Source of the DNA: Oscillospiraceae bacterium
GTDB lineage: Bacteria; Bacillota; Clostridia; Oscillospirales; Acutalibacteraceae
NCBI GenBank assembly: GCA_009785335.1
Contig: WQWM01000003.1
Coordinates: forward strand, 1 to 64,000
Direction of reading: 5' to 3'
Length of the DNA: 64,000 bases
The notes under the pieces are model-generated. The model saw nothing but the letters and a program-made list of their open reading frames with translations, did not search any database and was not told the DNA's origin. Below are positions 1-12,476 of the stretch, one piece after another. Position 1 is the stretch's first letter; each line of letters begins with the position of its first letter. Made by a program: the position numbers and the translations under genes.

Positions 1-212
1 CAAAGTTAGAATACCGATTCCAATATGCAAGTCGTTGTTAAAGTATTCAGTATTATGGCTGCATATTTTGTTCAGTCCTGTTGCGCATATGTACTGCGCA
101 GTGCATAATACACAATATCTACACTTCAATTGCGATTGTTAGTCAATCTAGTAACATCAATCTCTATAAAAAATAAAGTTAAAGTTGACGCTACAACAGG
201 CCATGAAGGCCC

Positions 213-236
213 GGGGGGGGGGGGGGGGGGGGGGGG
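213..236. repeat. Homopolymer of 24 G
   Basis: An uninterrupted run of 24 G residues in an otherwise mixed-composition intergenic stretch. Such runs are unstable in vivo and are also a classic sequencing or assembly artefact, so the flanking junction may be unreliable. Bases 1-212 upstream are AT-rich and I see no gene, RNA or clear promoter in them. Confidence 0.9.
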
Positions 237-275
237 AGATTCTCTCCTTCCTACGGTCGTGACGGCTATGCCGTG

Positions 276-414
276 CCCCTAGAGTATGTCTTCAAATCGA
301 CGCATTGCACAAATTTGAAGAAAATCACAACCTGTAGGGGCGGATGCAAATCCGCCCGGGCTATAACATTATAGCACCATTAAGGTTTCGGGCGGATTTG
401 CATCCGCCCCTACA
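276..414. repeat. Family C palindromes, inverted pair
   Basis: Two copies of the palindrome TGTAGGGGCGGATGC...CCGCCCG face each other at 333-358 and 389-414, separated by about 30 bases. The left arm (about 276-332, with TGTCTTCAAAT and CACAACC) recurs in opposite orientation at about 58001-58055. The same palindrome occurs between genes at 57.8-58.0 kb and inside two coding regions (58216-58243 and 60084-60110). It is a dispersed short palindromic element of unknown mobility. Confidence 0.8.
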
Positions 415-497
415 TGCTAATTATAGTCATGTTGACTATTTGAAGGCGCTCCCTGCAAGGGTTGTGGGGTGACGCGGCGAAAGTGTTTGTCGCAAGC

Positions 498-692
498 CAC
501 GTCGCTCCGCGAACCTTCCTCACCCTCCCCGAGGTCGGGAGCTCCTTCCCAAGGAAGGAGCCGAGGCTTAAGAGGATGACGACAGCAAAACCACCATAAT
601 AGAGCACAGCGAAGCGACTTTTGCGCGCCTTAGCGTGCACAAAGTAGAGCCCCACCGCAGGTGGTTGTTTCAAAAAAAGAACAAGAAAGGAG
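498..692. repeat. Composite repeats of families A, B and D before the first gene
   Basis: Bases 501-567 are a family A unit (CGCTCCGCGA, CCTTCCTCA, a variable palindromic core, then AGCTCCTTCC...GGAAGGAG). Bases 594-660 are a family B unit (CACAGCGAAGCGAC ... CACCGCAGGTGG). Bases 661-692 are a decayed family D hairpin ending in the AAAGGAG that serves the transporter gene. No gene is visible in 1-699. Confidence 0.8.
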
Positions 693-699
693 TGATGTA

Positions 700-2391
700 T
701 TGCGCACACTTTATCAAAAGGTTACCCAAAAGATTTGGCCATACGATCCCGAGCAAGATAACCATGTGTCGTTCAAAGAATTTATGGCGTGGTGTTTTGC
801 CAGCATGGGCTTGGGCGGCTGGAACCCCGTGTTCGACACTGTGGCCATGACAGCAGGTACCGCCACGCTCAGCGGGCTGATTTTTGGCCTGCGCCCCATG
901 GATATTTTCGCCGTGGCGCTCATCGCTACCGTCATGAACTATGTGGCACTGCCGTTGGGGCCGTATATCATCGACAACATGGGGCGTTTCCCCAAAAAAG
1001 TGATGCGCGGGCTGCTGGCCGGTGGCGCGGCTGCGTTGCTGCTGGGCATCGTGCTGTGGATGCTGCCGCCGCTGAATATCGCGGCTGCACAAGTGCCGCA
1101 ATTTCTGGTGGACATTGTGCTGCTGCCCGACCTGCTGCGCCACATTGCGCTGCGGCTGTTTATTGTGGTGGGCGTGTCGGCGGCGCAAATTACCGTGCTG
1201 CGTTTGTTTGGCCGAAAACATGGCAAATTCAAGCCTATGATGATTTTCTATGGTCCCCTCGTTTTGAGCTTGGTGATTGCCGTGACGCAAATTCCCTATC
1301 AAAATGTGACATATAGCACATTGCTGCTGATGACCCATTTTGTGACTGGTGCCATTGACAGCTTTCGTTGGCTGTATGCCAACATCAACGATTTCCAAAA
1401 CCGCATTAGCCCAAACCCACAGGAGCGCTCGCGCATTATGTCCATCGCGCCGATTTTCACCGGCTTGCTGCGCTCGATTTATCGTCCGCTGTTCCCCTTG
1501 GTGGCGGTGATGCTGGGCGGTTTGGAGAACATCCGCGCTTATCAGGTGATTCTGCCGATCTACGGTGCCATTTGCCTGGCGCAGGGCTTGCTTGTGCTGC
1601 GCGTGCAAGAGCGCGTGATTGAAGAGAAAAATCACGTGGCGCGGGTGAAATTCAAAGATGGTATCCGCGAGGTATTCAAGAATAAATACCAGTGGATTCG
1701 CAGCCTGAGCGATGTATTTACCCGGGTGCCCAACGTGTGGGAGGGCATGATTGTGTGGACGTTTATTTTCGTGACGCGCATGCCCTGGGCCTTTGGGTTG
1801 GCGGTGAGCTTATATAAACTGCCCACCAGCACCACAGGCCAGCTGATGACGCCGCTATTTACCAAGCATTTTTCGAAGCGGCAGGTGATGCTCATTCAAC
1901 GGCTGCTGATGAGCGGAGTGTTGCTGTTGCTCATCCCTGCCACCGGCATCGCAAACCCCACGCTGATGCTTGTGGTGCTGATGGTGATTATCATGGTGCG
2001 CAGCTTTTTGCAGTCCAGCAACGACGTGGTGAATGCCACCCTGATCGGCGACATTTGGGACTATCAGCAGTGGAAAAGCGGTGAGCGGCTTGAAATGAGC
2101 GTGAACACCTATTTCCGTTACATTACCGACCCGCTGCTGATGCTGATGGGCTATGTGCTGCCGTTTTTGCTTGGCCGCGCCGGGTTCTTTGGCGACATGG
2201 ATGTGTTGTATGACCCCGTGTTTTTCCGCGCCTTCACGTCCACCAACATCTGGTTTGCGGTGGTTTCTCTGGCACTTTCGGCGCTGCCGTTCATCTTCTA
2301 TGATCTCACACCGAAAAAGATGGCGCAAATCAGCGCAGACCTCAAAGCTCGCGCCGCCGAAAAAGAAGCGCAACAGGAGGTCACAGAATGA
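700..2391 (+). CDS. MFS/GPH-type sugar transporter
   Basis: A polytopic membrane protein of about 563 residues with roughly twelve hydrophobic segments, resembling the glycoside-pentoside-hexuronide cation symporter/MFS superfamily. The cytoplasmic tail is charged (ends KAAEKEAQQEVTE-like). I place the start at TTG 700 because AAAGGAG at 686-692 lies 7 bases upstream; the earlier in-frame GTG at 661 lies inside a repeat and has no SD. It overlaps the LRR lipoprotein gene by 4 bases and precedes a GH51 arabinofuranosidase, so uptake of arabinose-containing oligosaccharides is a reasonable inference. Substrate is not readable from sequence. Confidence 0.75.
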   Translation: MRTLYQKVTQKIWPYDPEQDNHVSFKEFMAWCFASMGLGGWNPVFDTVAMTAGTATLSGLIFGLRPMDIFAVALIATVMNYVALPLGPYIIDNMGRFPKKVMRGLLAGGAAALLLGIVLWMLPPLNIAAAQVPQFLVDIVLLPDLLRHIALRLFIVVGVSAAQITVLRLFGRKHGKFKPMMIFYGPLVLSLVIAVTQIPYQNVTYSTLLLMTHFVTGAIDSFRWLYANINDFQNRISPNPQERSRIMSIAPIFTGLLRSIYRPLFPLVAVMLGGLENIRAYQVILPIYGAICLAQGLLVLRVQERVIEEKNHVARVKFKDGIREVFKNKYQWIRSLSDVFTRVPNVWEGMIVWTFIFVTRMPWAFGLAVSLYKLPTSTTGQLMTPLFTKHFSKRQVMLIQRLLMSGVLLLLIPATGIANPTLMLVVLMVIIMVRSFLQSSNDVVNATLIGDIWDYQQWKSGERLEMSVNTYFRYITDPLLMLMGYVLPFLLGRAGFFGDMDVLYDPVFFRAFTSTNIWFAVVSLALSALPFIFYDLTPKKMAQISADLKARAAEKEAQQEVTE

Positions 2392-3218
2392 AAAAATTAA
2401 GTATGATATTGCTGTGTATGGTGCTGCTGGCGGTGGTTTTCCCCAGTTGTTCCATTGATTTGCGCCCGCGCGTGCGCGTGGAAAACATGGAGTTTGTTGG
2501 CGACGTTGATGGCTACACACTTGTAGCTTTTCGTAACGTGGCCGGGCAGCACACACTGACCATTCCAGACAGCATTGATGGCTCTCCTGTGATCGGCATT
2601 GGCCCCATGGCCATCATGCGCAGTGATGATTTGCGTACCATTGAAATTGGCCCGAACTTAACGGAAATCCATGGCTGGGGCATCACCAACAACCGCTTTT
2701 TGCAGCAATTTGTGGTGCACGAAGATAACCCAGCTTTCACGGCCGACAATGGTGTGCTGTTTAGCGCAGACATGACCCGCTTGGTGGTGTATCCCAACGC
2801 CAACACAGCGGTGTATATCGACGGCGAACTGCAGGCCACGGTCAGCTACACTGTGCCGGATGGCGTGGAGGTGATTGCCCATGCAGCGTTTTATCATGCC
2901 ATTGCGCTGCACGAAATTGTGCTGCCGAATAGCCTGCGTGTGATTGAAACGCGTGCGTTCCACGGGGCGGTGCAGATTGAACGCATGGATTTGCCGGAGG
3001 GATTGGAGCACATTGGCAACGATGCGTTTTTGCGCATGCGCGGGCTGACGGAAATCACCATCCCGTCCACCGTGCGCTATATCGGCGATTTTGCGTTTTA
3101 TCAGGCGGAAAACCTGACGGATATTACGATTCTCGCGCCGGTTGAACAATTGACACAGGGCCGCCGTTGGCTGCCTGAAACTGGGCCGCTCAGTGCGGTA
3201 ACGCCGGTATGGGGGTGA
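2388..3218 (+). CDS. Leucine-rich-repeat (BspA-type) lipoprotein
   Basis: A 276-residue exported protein. The N-terminus is a signal peptide (MKKLSMILLCMVLLAVVFPSC) with a lipobox-like end at Cys21, although Phe at -3 is not canonical. The rest contains BspA/LRR_5-like repeats with the pattern IPxxVxxIGxxAFxxxxxLxxIxIP (for example around residues 60-90 and 150-250). This family is common on surfaces of gut Clostridia and is usually linked to adhesion. The start ATG overlaps the transporter stop (ATGA) and has AGGAGG 8 bases upstream, so the two are cotranscribed. Its specific role is unknown. Confidence 0.8.
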   Translation: MKKLSMILLCMVLLAVVFPSCSIDLRPRVRVENMEFVGDVDGYTLVAFRNVAGQHTLTIPDSIDGSPVIGIGPMAIMRSDDLRTIEIGPNLTEIHGWGITNNRFLQQFVVHEDNPAFTADNGVLFSADMTRLVVYPNANTAVYIDGELQATVSYTVPDGVEVIAHAAFYHAIALHEIVLPNSLRVIETRAFHGAVQIERMDLPEGLEHIGNDAFLRMRGLTEITIPSTVRYIGDFAFYQAENLTDITILAPVEQLTQGRRWLPETGPLSAVTPVWG

Positions 3219-3237
3219 TTGCGCTCGCCGCGCGGGC

Positions 3238-4893
<1,656 letters not shown>

Positions 4894-4899
4894 GTGTGT

Positions 4900-5034
4900 G
4901 TTCTTTTTTTGCAAAAAAAGAACCAAAAAAACCTATGCCGCTTCGCGGGAGGATTATATGGGGCTGGAATAGAACACAGCGAAGCGACCGAGTCCCACCG
5001 CAGGTGGCTGGAATAGAACACAGCGAAGCGACCT
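4900..5034. repeat. Family D hairpin plus directly repeated family B unit
   Basis: A hairpin GTTC-T7-GC-A7-GAAC at 4900-4923 follows the abfA stop and is a plausible terminator for it. Then GGCTGGAATAGAACACAGCG recurs twice in direct orientation (about 4963 and 5008) around CCACCGCAGGTGG. Confidence 0.8.
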
Positions 5035-5127
5035 AAAACAGAAAACCACTACTTACTGCGTGGCAGAAAGTGGGGGTTCGTTTTATAATCGATTGACTTG
5101 AAAGCAGTTTGCTTTTTATTCATTGCT

Positions 5128-7261
<2,134 letters not shown>

Positions 7262-7262
7262 C

Positions 7263-7634
7263 TAAAGCGGTTAGGTTTTGTGCTCTGCCCCATCGCTCCG
7301 CGAGCCTTCCTCATCCCTCGCGACTCGGGGAGTTCCTTGCAGAGGAGAGGAGTTGGGGTATAAACGAATAGCGACGGTAAAATCCTCGCTCCGCGAGCCT
7401 TCCTCAGACCGACCCGAGGTCGGCCAGCTCCTTCCAGAGGAAGGAGCTAAGGCTTGCTTTTTCGACTTTCATTAAACGGTTCATCGCGAAGCGGCGAGGT
7501 TTTGTGCTCTGCACCCCCTGTCCTGCGGGACATCCCCCTCTAAAGAGGGGGATAGGGCTTGCTTTTTCGACTTATCATAAATCATCCACCGCGAAGCATC
7601 TAAAGTTTTTTGGTTCTTTTTTTCAAAAAAGAAC
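7263..7634. repeat. Cluster of family A, variant hairpins and family D
   Basis: This gene-free gap holds two family A units (7290-7355 and 7383-7455) with different palindromic cores (CCCTCGCGACTCGGGG and CCGACCCGAGGTCGG). It also holds a related unit at 7508-7575 with CCTGTCCTGCGGGACA and CCCCCTCTAAAGAGGGGG, and a family D hairpin GTTC-T7-C-A6-GAAC (7613-7634) that abuts the phosphoesterase stop. Several units end with a common tail GGCTTGCTTTTTCGAC. Confidence 0.8.
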
Positions 7635-7642
7635 AAGAAAAA

Positions 7643-9001
7643 TTAAAGCTCAATTTCTGCATAGTGGTCATCAATGGGGTCGTAGATGAGACTGCCCACG
7701 AAGGTGTCAAGCGGGCGCATGTTTTCGGGTAGCTTGCTGCCAATGAGTTTATTCACGCGGCGCATGATGATGAGCACTGCCTGGCCCACTGGGGTGTCGG
7801 GGCCATAGTGCTCGGTGCCGCCGAAAATGTTGCGCGCGAGCTCGAGGAATAGCTCTTTTACGCGCACTTTTTTGGCTTCTTTGGGAATGCGCACGCAGAG
7901 CAGGCGTGCCACGCTGCCCAGAGTCGCGCGGTTCACATACTTACCTGCCATGTTGATGATGCGCCAGTTTTTCTCAATCACGTGACGTTCCACGCTAAAG
8001 CCATTAGCATGGTCAACCAGTTTTTCGCGATCGTTGGCCGCACTTTCTACGATGGACCGTAACAGGTAATCAAAATGCTTGGCGAGGTAGTCACGTGCGC
8101 TAAGTCCGCCGGTATCAACACCCAAATCATCAATAAAACGCGTCTTCACTGTCATGCGGCGGCCATCGAGGGTTACCTCGCGAAAACCACCGGGGTGACC
8201 CACCAGTGCAGCCGTGTTCACTTCGGTGTAGGGGTTGCCCGCTGGGGTGGTGATGGGGTGGATGTTCATCATGTGTGTGTGCCCGGTGAACATCACACGC
8301 AGGCCTGCATCGGCCAGCCGCTGGGTGGTTTCATGCCAGTTGCCCAACATGTCGCGCTGCGAAATCACGGGATAAATGGGCGATGGCGGCAGGGTGGGGT
8401 GATGCGTGGTGCCAATGAGGATTTGGCCGTCGGCTTTGGCCTGCGCAATTTGTGCGAGAATCCACTCCATCATTGGCTCATCGTAGCCGCAAAAGCTGCG
8501 GCCATTGCCGTCGTCATTCAAGCACAGCATGCGGTAGCCCGGTGCCAGCTGCACCACAAAGCTCATGCCCGGGTCGGGCGTATAGTCTGCGATGGCATCG
8601 CGCGGGCCAAACTCTTCATATAGTCCTGCCAATTCATGGCGGAAGACACGGCCTTCGGGGTGCTCAAGCGGCGGCAGGCCGGTTTCGTTGCGCGTTTCGG
8701 GGTTGGTGAGGCCATAGTCATGCGTGGCGGTGATGACGATCACACGTTTGCCGGCCTGCTGCACTGCACGCAGGCGCGGGATGAGCGCCTTATGTTCGTC
8801 GGCGTGACCATTGCAGGTGATGTCGCCGCTGAGCAGCAGAATATCGCAGTCTGGCTCGGCGAGGAACATCTCCAGTGCTTTGTCGATGATGGGGATGCTC
8901 TCTAGCAGTGTTTTTTGGTCGGTGTGTGGAGCTTGGCTGGGCATGGGGTCGCGGGCGAACAGATGCGTGTCGGTAAACTGCCAGAATTTTAGATTTTGCA
9001 T
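7643..9001 (-). CDS. Calcineurin-like metallophosphoesterase
   Basis: A 452-residue cytosolic phosphoesterase. The dinuclear metal motifs are readable: D11-x-H13 (FTDTHLF), LLLSGDITCNGH, ATHDYG in place of the usual GNHD, THHP, and GHTHMMNIHP. The Asn of the GNHD motif appears replaced by Thr, which may alter metal chemistry. The C-terminal about 150 residues are a separate helical region of unknown role. The ATG at 9001 is chosen for its GGGGAG 5 bases upstream; a longer in-frame reading to 9178 runs through repeat DNA. Substrate is unknown; cyclic nucleotide phosphodiesterases of this fold are one possibility. Confidence 0.8.
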   Translation of the reverse strand: MQNLKFWQFTDTHLFARDPMPSQAPHTDQKTLLESIPIIDKALEMFLAEPDCDILLLSGDITCNGHADEHKALIPRLRAVQQAGKRVIVITATHDYGLTNPETRNETGLPPLEHPEGRVFRHELAGLYEEFGPRDAIADYTPDPGMSFVVQLAPGYRMLCLNDDGNGRSFCGYDEPMMEWILAQIAQAKADGQILIGTTHHPTLPPSPIYPVISQRDMLGNWHETTQRLADAGLRVMFTGHTHMMNIHPITTPAGNPYTEVNTAALVGHPGGFREVTLDGRRMTVKTRFIDDLGVDTGGLSARDYLAKHFDYLLRSIVESAANDREKLVDHANGFSVERHVIEKNWRIINMAGKYVNRATLGSVARLLCVRIPKEAKKVRVKELFLELARNIFGGTEHYGPDTPVGQAVLIIMRRVNKLIGSKLPENMRPLDTFVGSLIYDPIDDHYAEIEL

Positions 9002-9059
9002 AAAAACTCCCCTATGTAGGCGGATTATACCGCCATAAATTGACCAACGTGTAGTGGTA

Positions 9060-9227
9060 AGATTTTTGTGCTCCGCACTATCGCTCCGCGAGCCTTCCTC
9101 AGTCACGCGCGGCGCGTGCCAGCTCCTTCCCGGGGAAGGAGCTAAGGCTTGTTTCTTCAACTTACATAAATAGTCCACCGCGAAGCGGCTTGGTTTTTTG
9201 GGTTACTTTTTTTGCAAAAAAAGTAAC
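9060..9227. repeat. Family A unit followed by family D hairpin
   Basis: Family A spans about 9080-9153 with core CACGCGCGGCGCGTG. After TCCACCGCGAAGCGGC comes a perfect hairpin GTTAC-T7-GC-A7-GTAAC (9202-9227), near the 3' end of the minus-strand nucleotidyltransferase gene, where it could terminate transcription. Confidence 0.8.
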
Positions 9228-9258
9228 ACGCGCCTTCTATCATTGTACCATGACTTGC

Positions 9259-11574
9259 TTATTCCGTCAAGAGTTTCCCGGCAAAATCGCATAATTCTTG
9301 CGCGATTTCTGCTGTGGCGGCTTCGGCGAGGACATGGGCGTGACGACCGCTTTTGCCGGGGGTGATGAGGATGCGCCCGTTTTCACGCCTCAACATTAAG
9401 CCTTCGCGTGCGGTGAGCACGTGTTCATCTTGCTCACCAATGACTTGTTGAAGCATGCTGGGCGAACAGGGCAGGCTGAAACGTTTGCGCTGCACATGGC
9501 AAGGTGGTAATTCTGCCATCAATTCGGATAGACTGCGTTTGCGTTCGTGCATCACTTGCAGGAGCTTGACAGCTAGGAATAGTCCATCGCGCACCCAGTG
9601 CTGCCGAGCAGCCAATTGTCTCGCTTTGTTATCCGTTTGGTCGGCGGGGCAACTGAGGTAACGCAGTGCGGTGCGGCCTTCGTGCATGGCAAGTTCGTCG
9701 AGCATTTCGGGCGCGTCATAAGGCAGGGCAATGTCGCCATGTGCCAGTTCTGCCTTGCAGCAAATGGCCAGCAGCTGCTCGTGTGTGTAGTGCTGGTCAT
9801 GTTCGTGAGCGCACAGCTGGGTGCCGTCATCGCTCACATGCAGGGCGAGGCTGCCTTGCCCCACGGCGCAATCCAGGCGGTCTAGCGTGTGCTCAAGGGT
9901 AGCCTGCACATGCGGGTTTGGGCTGGTGACGCGCACGCTGGTGCCCTTGAGCCCCTGCGGAGCTTGCTGCATCAATTCACGTGCATACATTGTTTTGATC
10001 GCCTGCATGTTGGCGATTTCGTGGCAGTCTTCGTCGTCAGCGAGCGTGAATTCGGCACGGCGCAGACGGGTTTCGATTTCGCGCTCCAGCTGGCGGGGCA
10101 CGCTTAGCCCGCCCTCGCCGCGCAGCATAATGCTGGGCTCCTCGCCGCCGGTGATGAATATGCCAATGCCCAGCCCGCAAAAGGCGGTGTAGAACGACAA
10201 TTGAGCGACAAAGCTATTTCCGCCTGTGTTGCTGTTGCTGCCTGTGTTGCCGTCAAGACAGGTGAAGTTCCACACATGGCAGCCTGTGGTGAGCAGGCCG
10301 CTGGTGAGTGCCATGGCAAGCGCGTGGGCGCGAGGTGTGCCGTCGTGGGCGATGCCTGCTTTTTTGCAGCTTTTTACGCTGCCGATGGCACAGCCCAATG
10401 CCGCGCAGGTCTCGGGTGTTAGGCGCATGCCCTCGCTGCCGCCAATGCCGTTGTCTTCAAACAGCGCAGCATTTTGGTGGCCGTATTTCACATGTTGCTG
10501 CACTTGGGCGGCGGGCTCAACTTGTTTGTTTGGCCAAACGGCCACACCGGGCATGAGCGTTGCGTTGGCACCAATGCATGCGCCTTCGCCCACAGTTGCG
10601 CCTTCAAAGAGCTGCACGCCTGAGCGCAGTTGTGCGCCGTTGCAGACAATCACCCCGGTCAAGCATGCATCAGCGGCGACGTCGGCGTATGCTAGCAGAA
10701 CACTGCCGCGCACCTTTGCACGCTCACCCACGCGGCTGTTGTCATCTAATATGGCGTGCGGGCCGATGACTGCGCCGTTGGCGATTGTTACGTTTTTGCC
10801 CAAGTGCACTGGTGGGATGAGCGTGAAATCGCCATGAATGCTGTGGCTTGGCGGCATGTTGCACTGCACTGCACCATCAAGGATGTCGCGCTGGCATTGC
10901 AGATAGGCGGGAAGGTCGCCGATGTCGCACCAATAGCCGATGCTTTTGCAGCAGGCGATGCGCTCGCCGCGCGCCAACAAGGCAGGAAAGAGGTCCTGCG
11001 CAAAGTCATATTTGTTGTCTTGCGGGATTAAGTTGATGACATCGGCGCGAAGCAAGTAAATGCCTGTGTTGGCTAAGTTGGTGGTGACTTGCCCCCAAGC
11101 GGGTTTTTCCACAAAGGCTGCAACATCGCCGTTTTCGTCCAGCTGCATCAGGCCGTATTCACGCGGGTCATCAACTTCAACACCCAAAATAGTGACTGCT
11201 GCACCGCTGCTTTTGTGGCGAGTTATGGCCTCGCTCAGGTCAAGGTCGCACATGGCATCGCCGCTGATGACCAGGAAATCGTCATCCCAGCCGCGTGCAC
11301 ACAAGGCAACACCGCCGGCCGTGCCCAGAGGGGTTTCTTCTTTCACAAACGAAAGCGGCAGACCGTCATATTGGCCGTCGGGATAGCGCTGTGAGATTTG
11401 CTCGGCCAAATAGCCCAGTGACACACAGGCTTCGTGCACGCCATGCTGTTGCAGCAGGTCAAAGATATATTCAAGCACCGACTTGCCGCACAGGCGAGCA
11501 AGGGGTTTGGGCATGTTGCAGGTGAGCGGTCGCAGACGGCTGCCCTCGCCCCCGGCCATGATGACTGCTTTCAA
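9259..11574 (-). CDS. Sugar-1-phosphate nucleotidyltransferase with degenerate phosphomutase domain
   Basis: A protein of about 771 residues in three parts. The N-terminal nucleotidyltransferase (1 to about 235) starts MKAVIMAGGEGSRLRP, followed by a left-handed beta-helix of hexapeptide repeats (about 245-385). The C-terminal part resembles alpha-D-phosphohexomutases (about 400-771). In the last part I cannot find the phosphoserine loop TASHNP (the matching segment reads FITGGEEPS) nor an intact DxDxD metal loop, so it is probably a non-catalytic or regulatory domain. Likely role: GDP- or NDP-sugar synthesis. The start is TTG 11574, which gives exactly the family N-terminus; its SD lies in a terminator-like hairpin. 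Confidence 0.8.
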   Translation of the reverse strand: MKAVIMAGGEGSRLRPLTCNMPKPLARLCGKSVLEYIFDLLQQHGVHEACVSLGYLAEQISQRYPDGQYDGLPLSFVKEETPLGTAGGVALCARGWDDDFLVISGDAMCDLDLSEAITRHKSSGAAVTILGVEVDDPREYGLMQLDENGDVAAFVEKPAWGQVTTNLANTGIYLLRADVINLIPQDNKYDFAQDLFPALLARGERIACCKSIGYWCDIGDLPAYLQCQRDILDGAVQCNMPPSHSIHGDFTLIPPVHLGKNVTIANGAVIGPHAILDDNSRVGERAKVRGSVLLAYADVAADACLTGVIVCNGAQLRSGVQLFEGATVGEGACIGANATLMPGVAVWPNKQVEPAAQVQQHVKYGHQNAALFEDNGIGGSEGMRLTPETCAALGCAIGSVKSCKKAGIAHDGTPRAHALAMALTSGLLTTGCHVWNFTCLDGNTGSNSNTGGNSFVAQLSFYTAFCGLGIGIFITGGEEPSIMLRGEGGLSVPRQLEREIETRLRRAEFTLADDEDCHEIANMQAIKTMYARELMQQAPQGLKGTSVRVTSPNPHVQATLEHTLDRLDCAVGQGSLALHVSDDGTQLCAHEHDQHYTHEQLLAICCKAELAHGDIALPYDAPEMLDELAMHEGRTALRYLSCPADQTDNKARQLAARQHWVRDGLFLAVKLLQVMHERKRSLSELMAELPPCHVQRKRFSLPCSPSMLQQVIGEQDEHVLTAREGLMLRRENGRILITPGKSGRHAHVLAEAATAEIAQELCDFAGKLLTE

Positions 11575-11580
11575 TAAAAA

Positions 11581-11622
11581 ACCGCCTTTCAAATACGCAT
11601 TTAAGCTAGTATTTGAAGGCGG
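11581..11622 (-). terminator. Terminator whose stem contains the next gene's Shine-Dalgarno
   Basis: On the minus strand CCGCCTTCAAATAC, a 12-base loop, GTATTTGAAAGGCGG and then TTTTTTA form an intrinsic terminator for the gene ending at 11638. The 3' arm holds AAAGGCGG, the only SD for the TTG start at 11574. The hairpin would therefore both end transcription and hide the ribosome binding site, an arrangement suited to attenuation. Confidence 0.75.
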
Positions 11623-11637
11623 TGGAAAAATATGCAT

Positions 11638-12474
11638 TTATGAGCATTGGAGATTTGCTATAATTTCAGCATAGTGCCTGGTGGCCAACTCGCTGGGCTG
11701 GCCTTTTTTGCAAAACGCCAGTTCGGATAGCCCCGGGGAATTGCGCTGCGGCATAATCATGCCGTCAATTAGATTGCGTTGCAATGCATGAAATGCCTGC
11801 AAAAACCGTTCGTCTTGCTTGGCTTGGTTGTAGAACGACAGCACGTAAACATACTGGAACAGGTTGTAACTCCAAAGCGGGTACTCCACTTGCATGAAGC
11901 GGCTGCCCATGCCATATAGACACGGCCCGATGGGTTTGCGGATTGTCCAATGGACAAGCAGAAATTCCACGGCGTTGTTTAACGTTGGCTCGTTGTTTAG
12001 GTAGCTGCTGTGGCGAAACGCATCAAGCGCATTGAGCGTGGGCAGCGGGTTGGAGTGCTCAGTTTCCGGCCCTCTGCCGAAGGAAAATTTGTTGCAGCGC
12101 CAGCCGCCGTCGGTGTATGGCGTATCCAACAAATGTTGCAGCGTGGCTTGGATTCGTTCGTCCTGCACGTAACCCAAGCGGCACATCAAATTGGCGGCAT
12201 AGGCGGTGTGGCAGGGCAAAATTCCACCAGAAGGGTAAACCTTGAAGCGGCCATCTTTGCGCCACACGCTGAAAAACAGCTCCGCAACGGCCTGCAAAAT
12301 GGGATCATCAGGCTCCATGCCAAGTTCAAGGAGCATCAGCGCGCTGTCTACGCATGAAAACGGCGAGCCCTTCAGCAGGCGTTTGTCGGGCGTGGTCCAA
12401 AAATCTGCGCCCAAGTCATGCCGATGAGACAGGATAATCTCTACGTCGCCTTGATATTTTGCATCAATGGCCAT
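11638..12474 (-). CDS. Prenyltransferase/squalene-cyclase-fold protein
   Basis: A 278-residue protein without signal peptide. Repeated helical motifs of the type LQHLLDTPYTDGGWRCNK and AVEFLLVHWT resemble the alpha/alpha toroid of prenyltransferase and squalene oxidase repeats. The DXDD-type cyclase motif is not seen, so terpene cyclase activity is not supported. It starts 2 bases after argS with GGAGG about 10 bases upstream (inside the argS end) and is followed by a terminator hairpin. It is probably the last gene of the hisS-to-argS operon. Function unknown. Confidence 0.6.
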   Translation of the reverse strand: MAIDAKYQGDVEIILSHRHDLGADFWTTPDKRLLKGSPFSCVDSALMLLELGMEPDDPILQAVAELFFSVWRKDGRFKVYPSGGILPCHTAYAANLMCRLGYVQDERIQATLQHLLDTPYTDGGWRCNKFSFGRGPETEHSNPLPTLNALDAFRHSSYLNNEPTLNNAVEFLLVHWTIRKPIGPCLYGMGSRFMQVEYPLWSYNLFQYVYVLSFYNQAKQDERFLQAFHALQRNLIDGMIMPQRNSPGLSELAFCKKGQPSELATRHYAEIIANLQCS

Positions 12475-12476
12475 GC

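Noticed and set aside
1-212. Small genes or promoters in the AT-rich left end
   Set aside because: No frame with SD and no clear promoter pair; nothing supportable.
670-1635. Long minus-strand reading frame opposite the transporter
   Set aside because: His/Gln-rich antisense shadow of the transporter gene without SD.
9002-9178. Longer N-terminus for the metallophosphoesterase
   Set aside because: The extra 59 codons lie in family A repeat DNA; ATG 9001 has a good SD.
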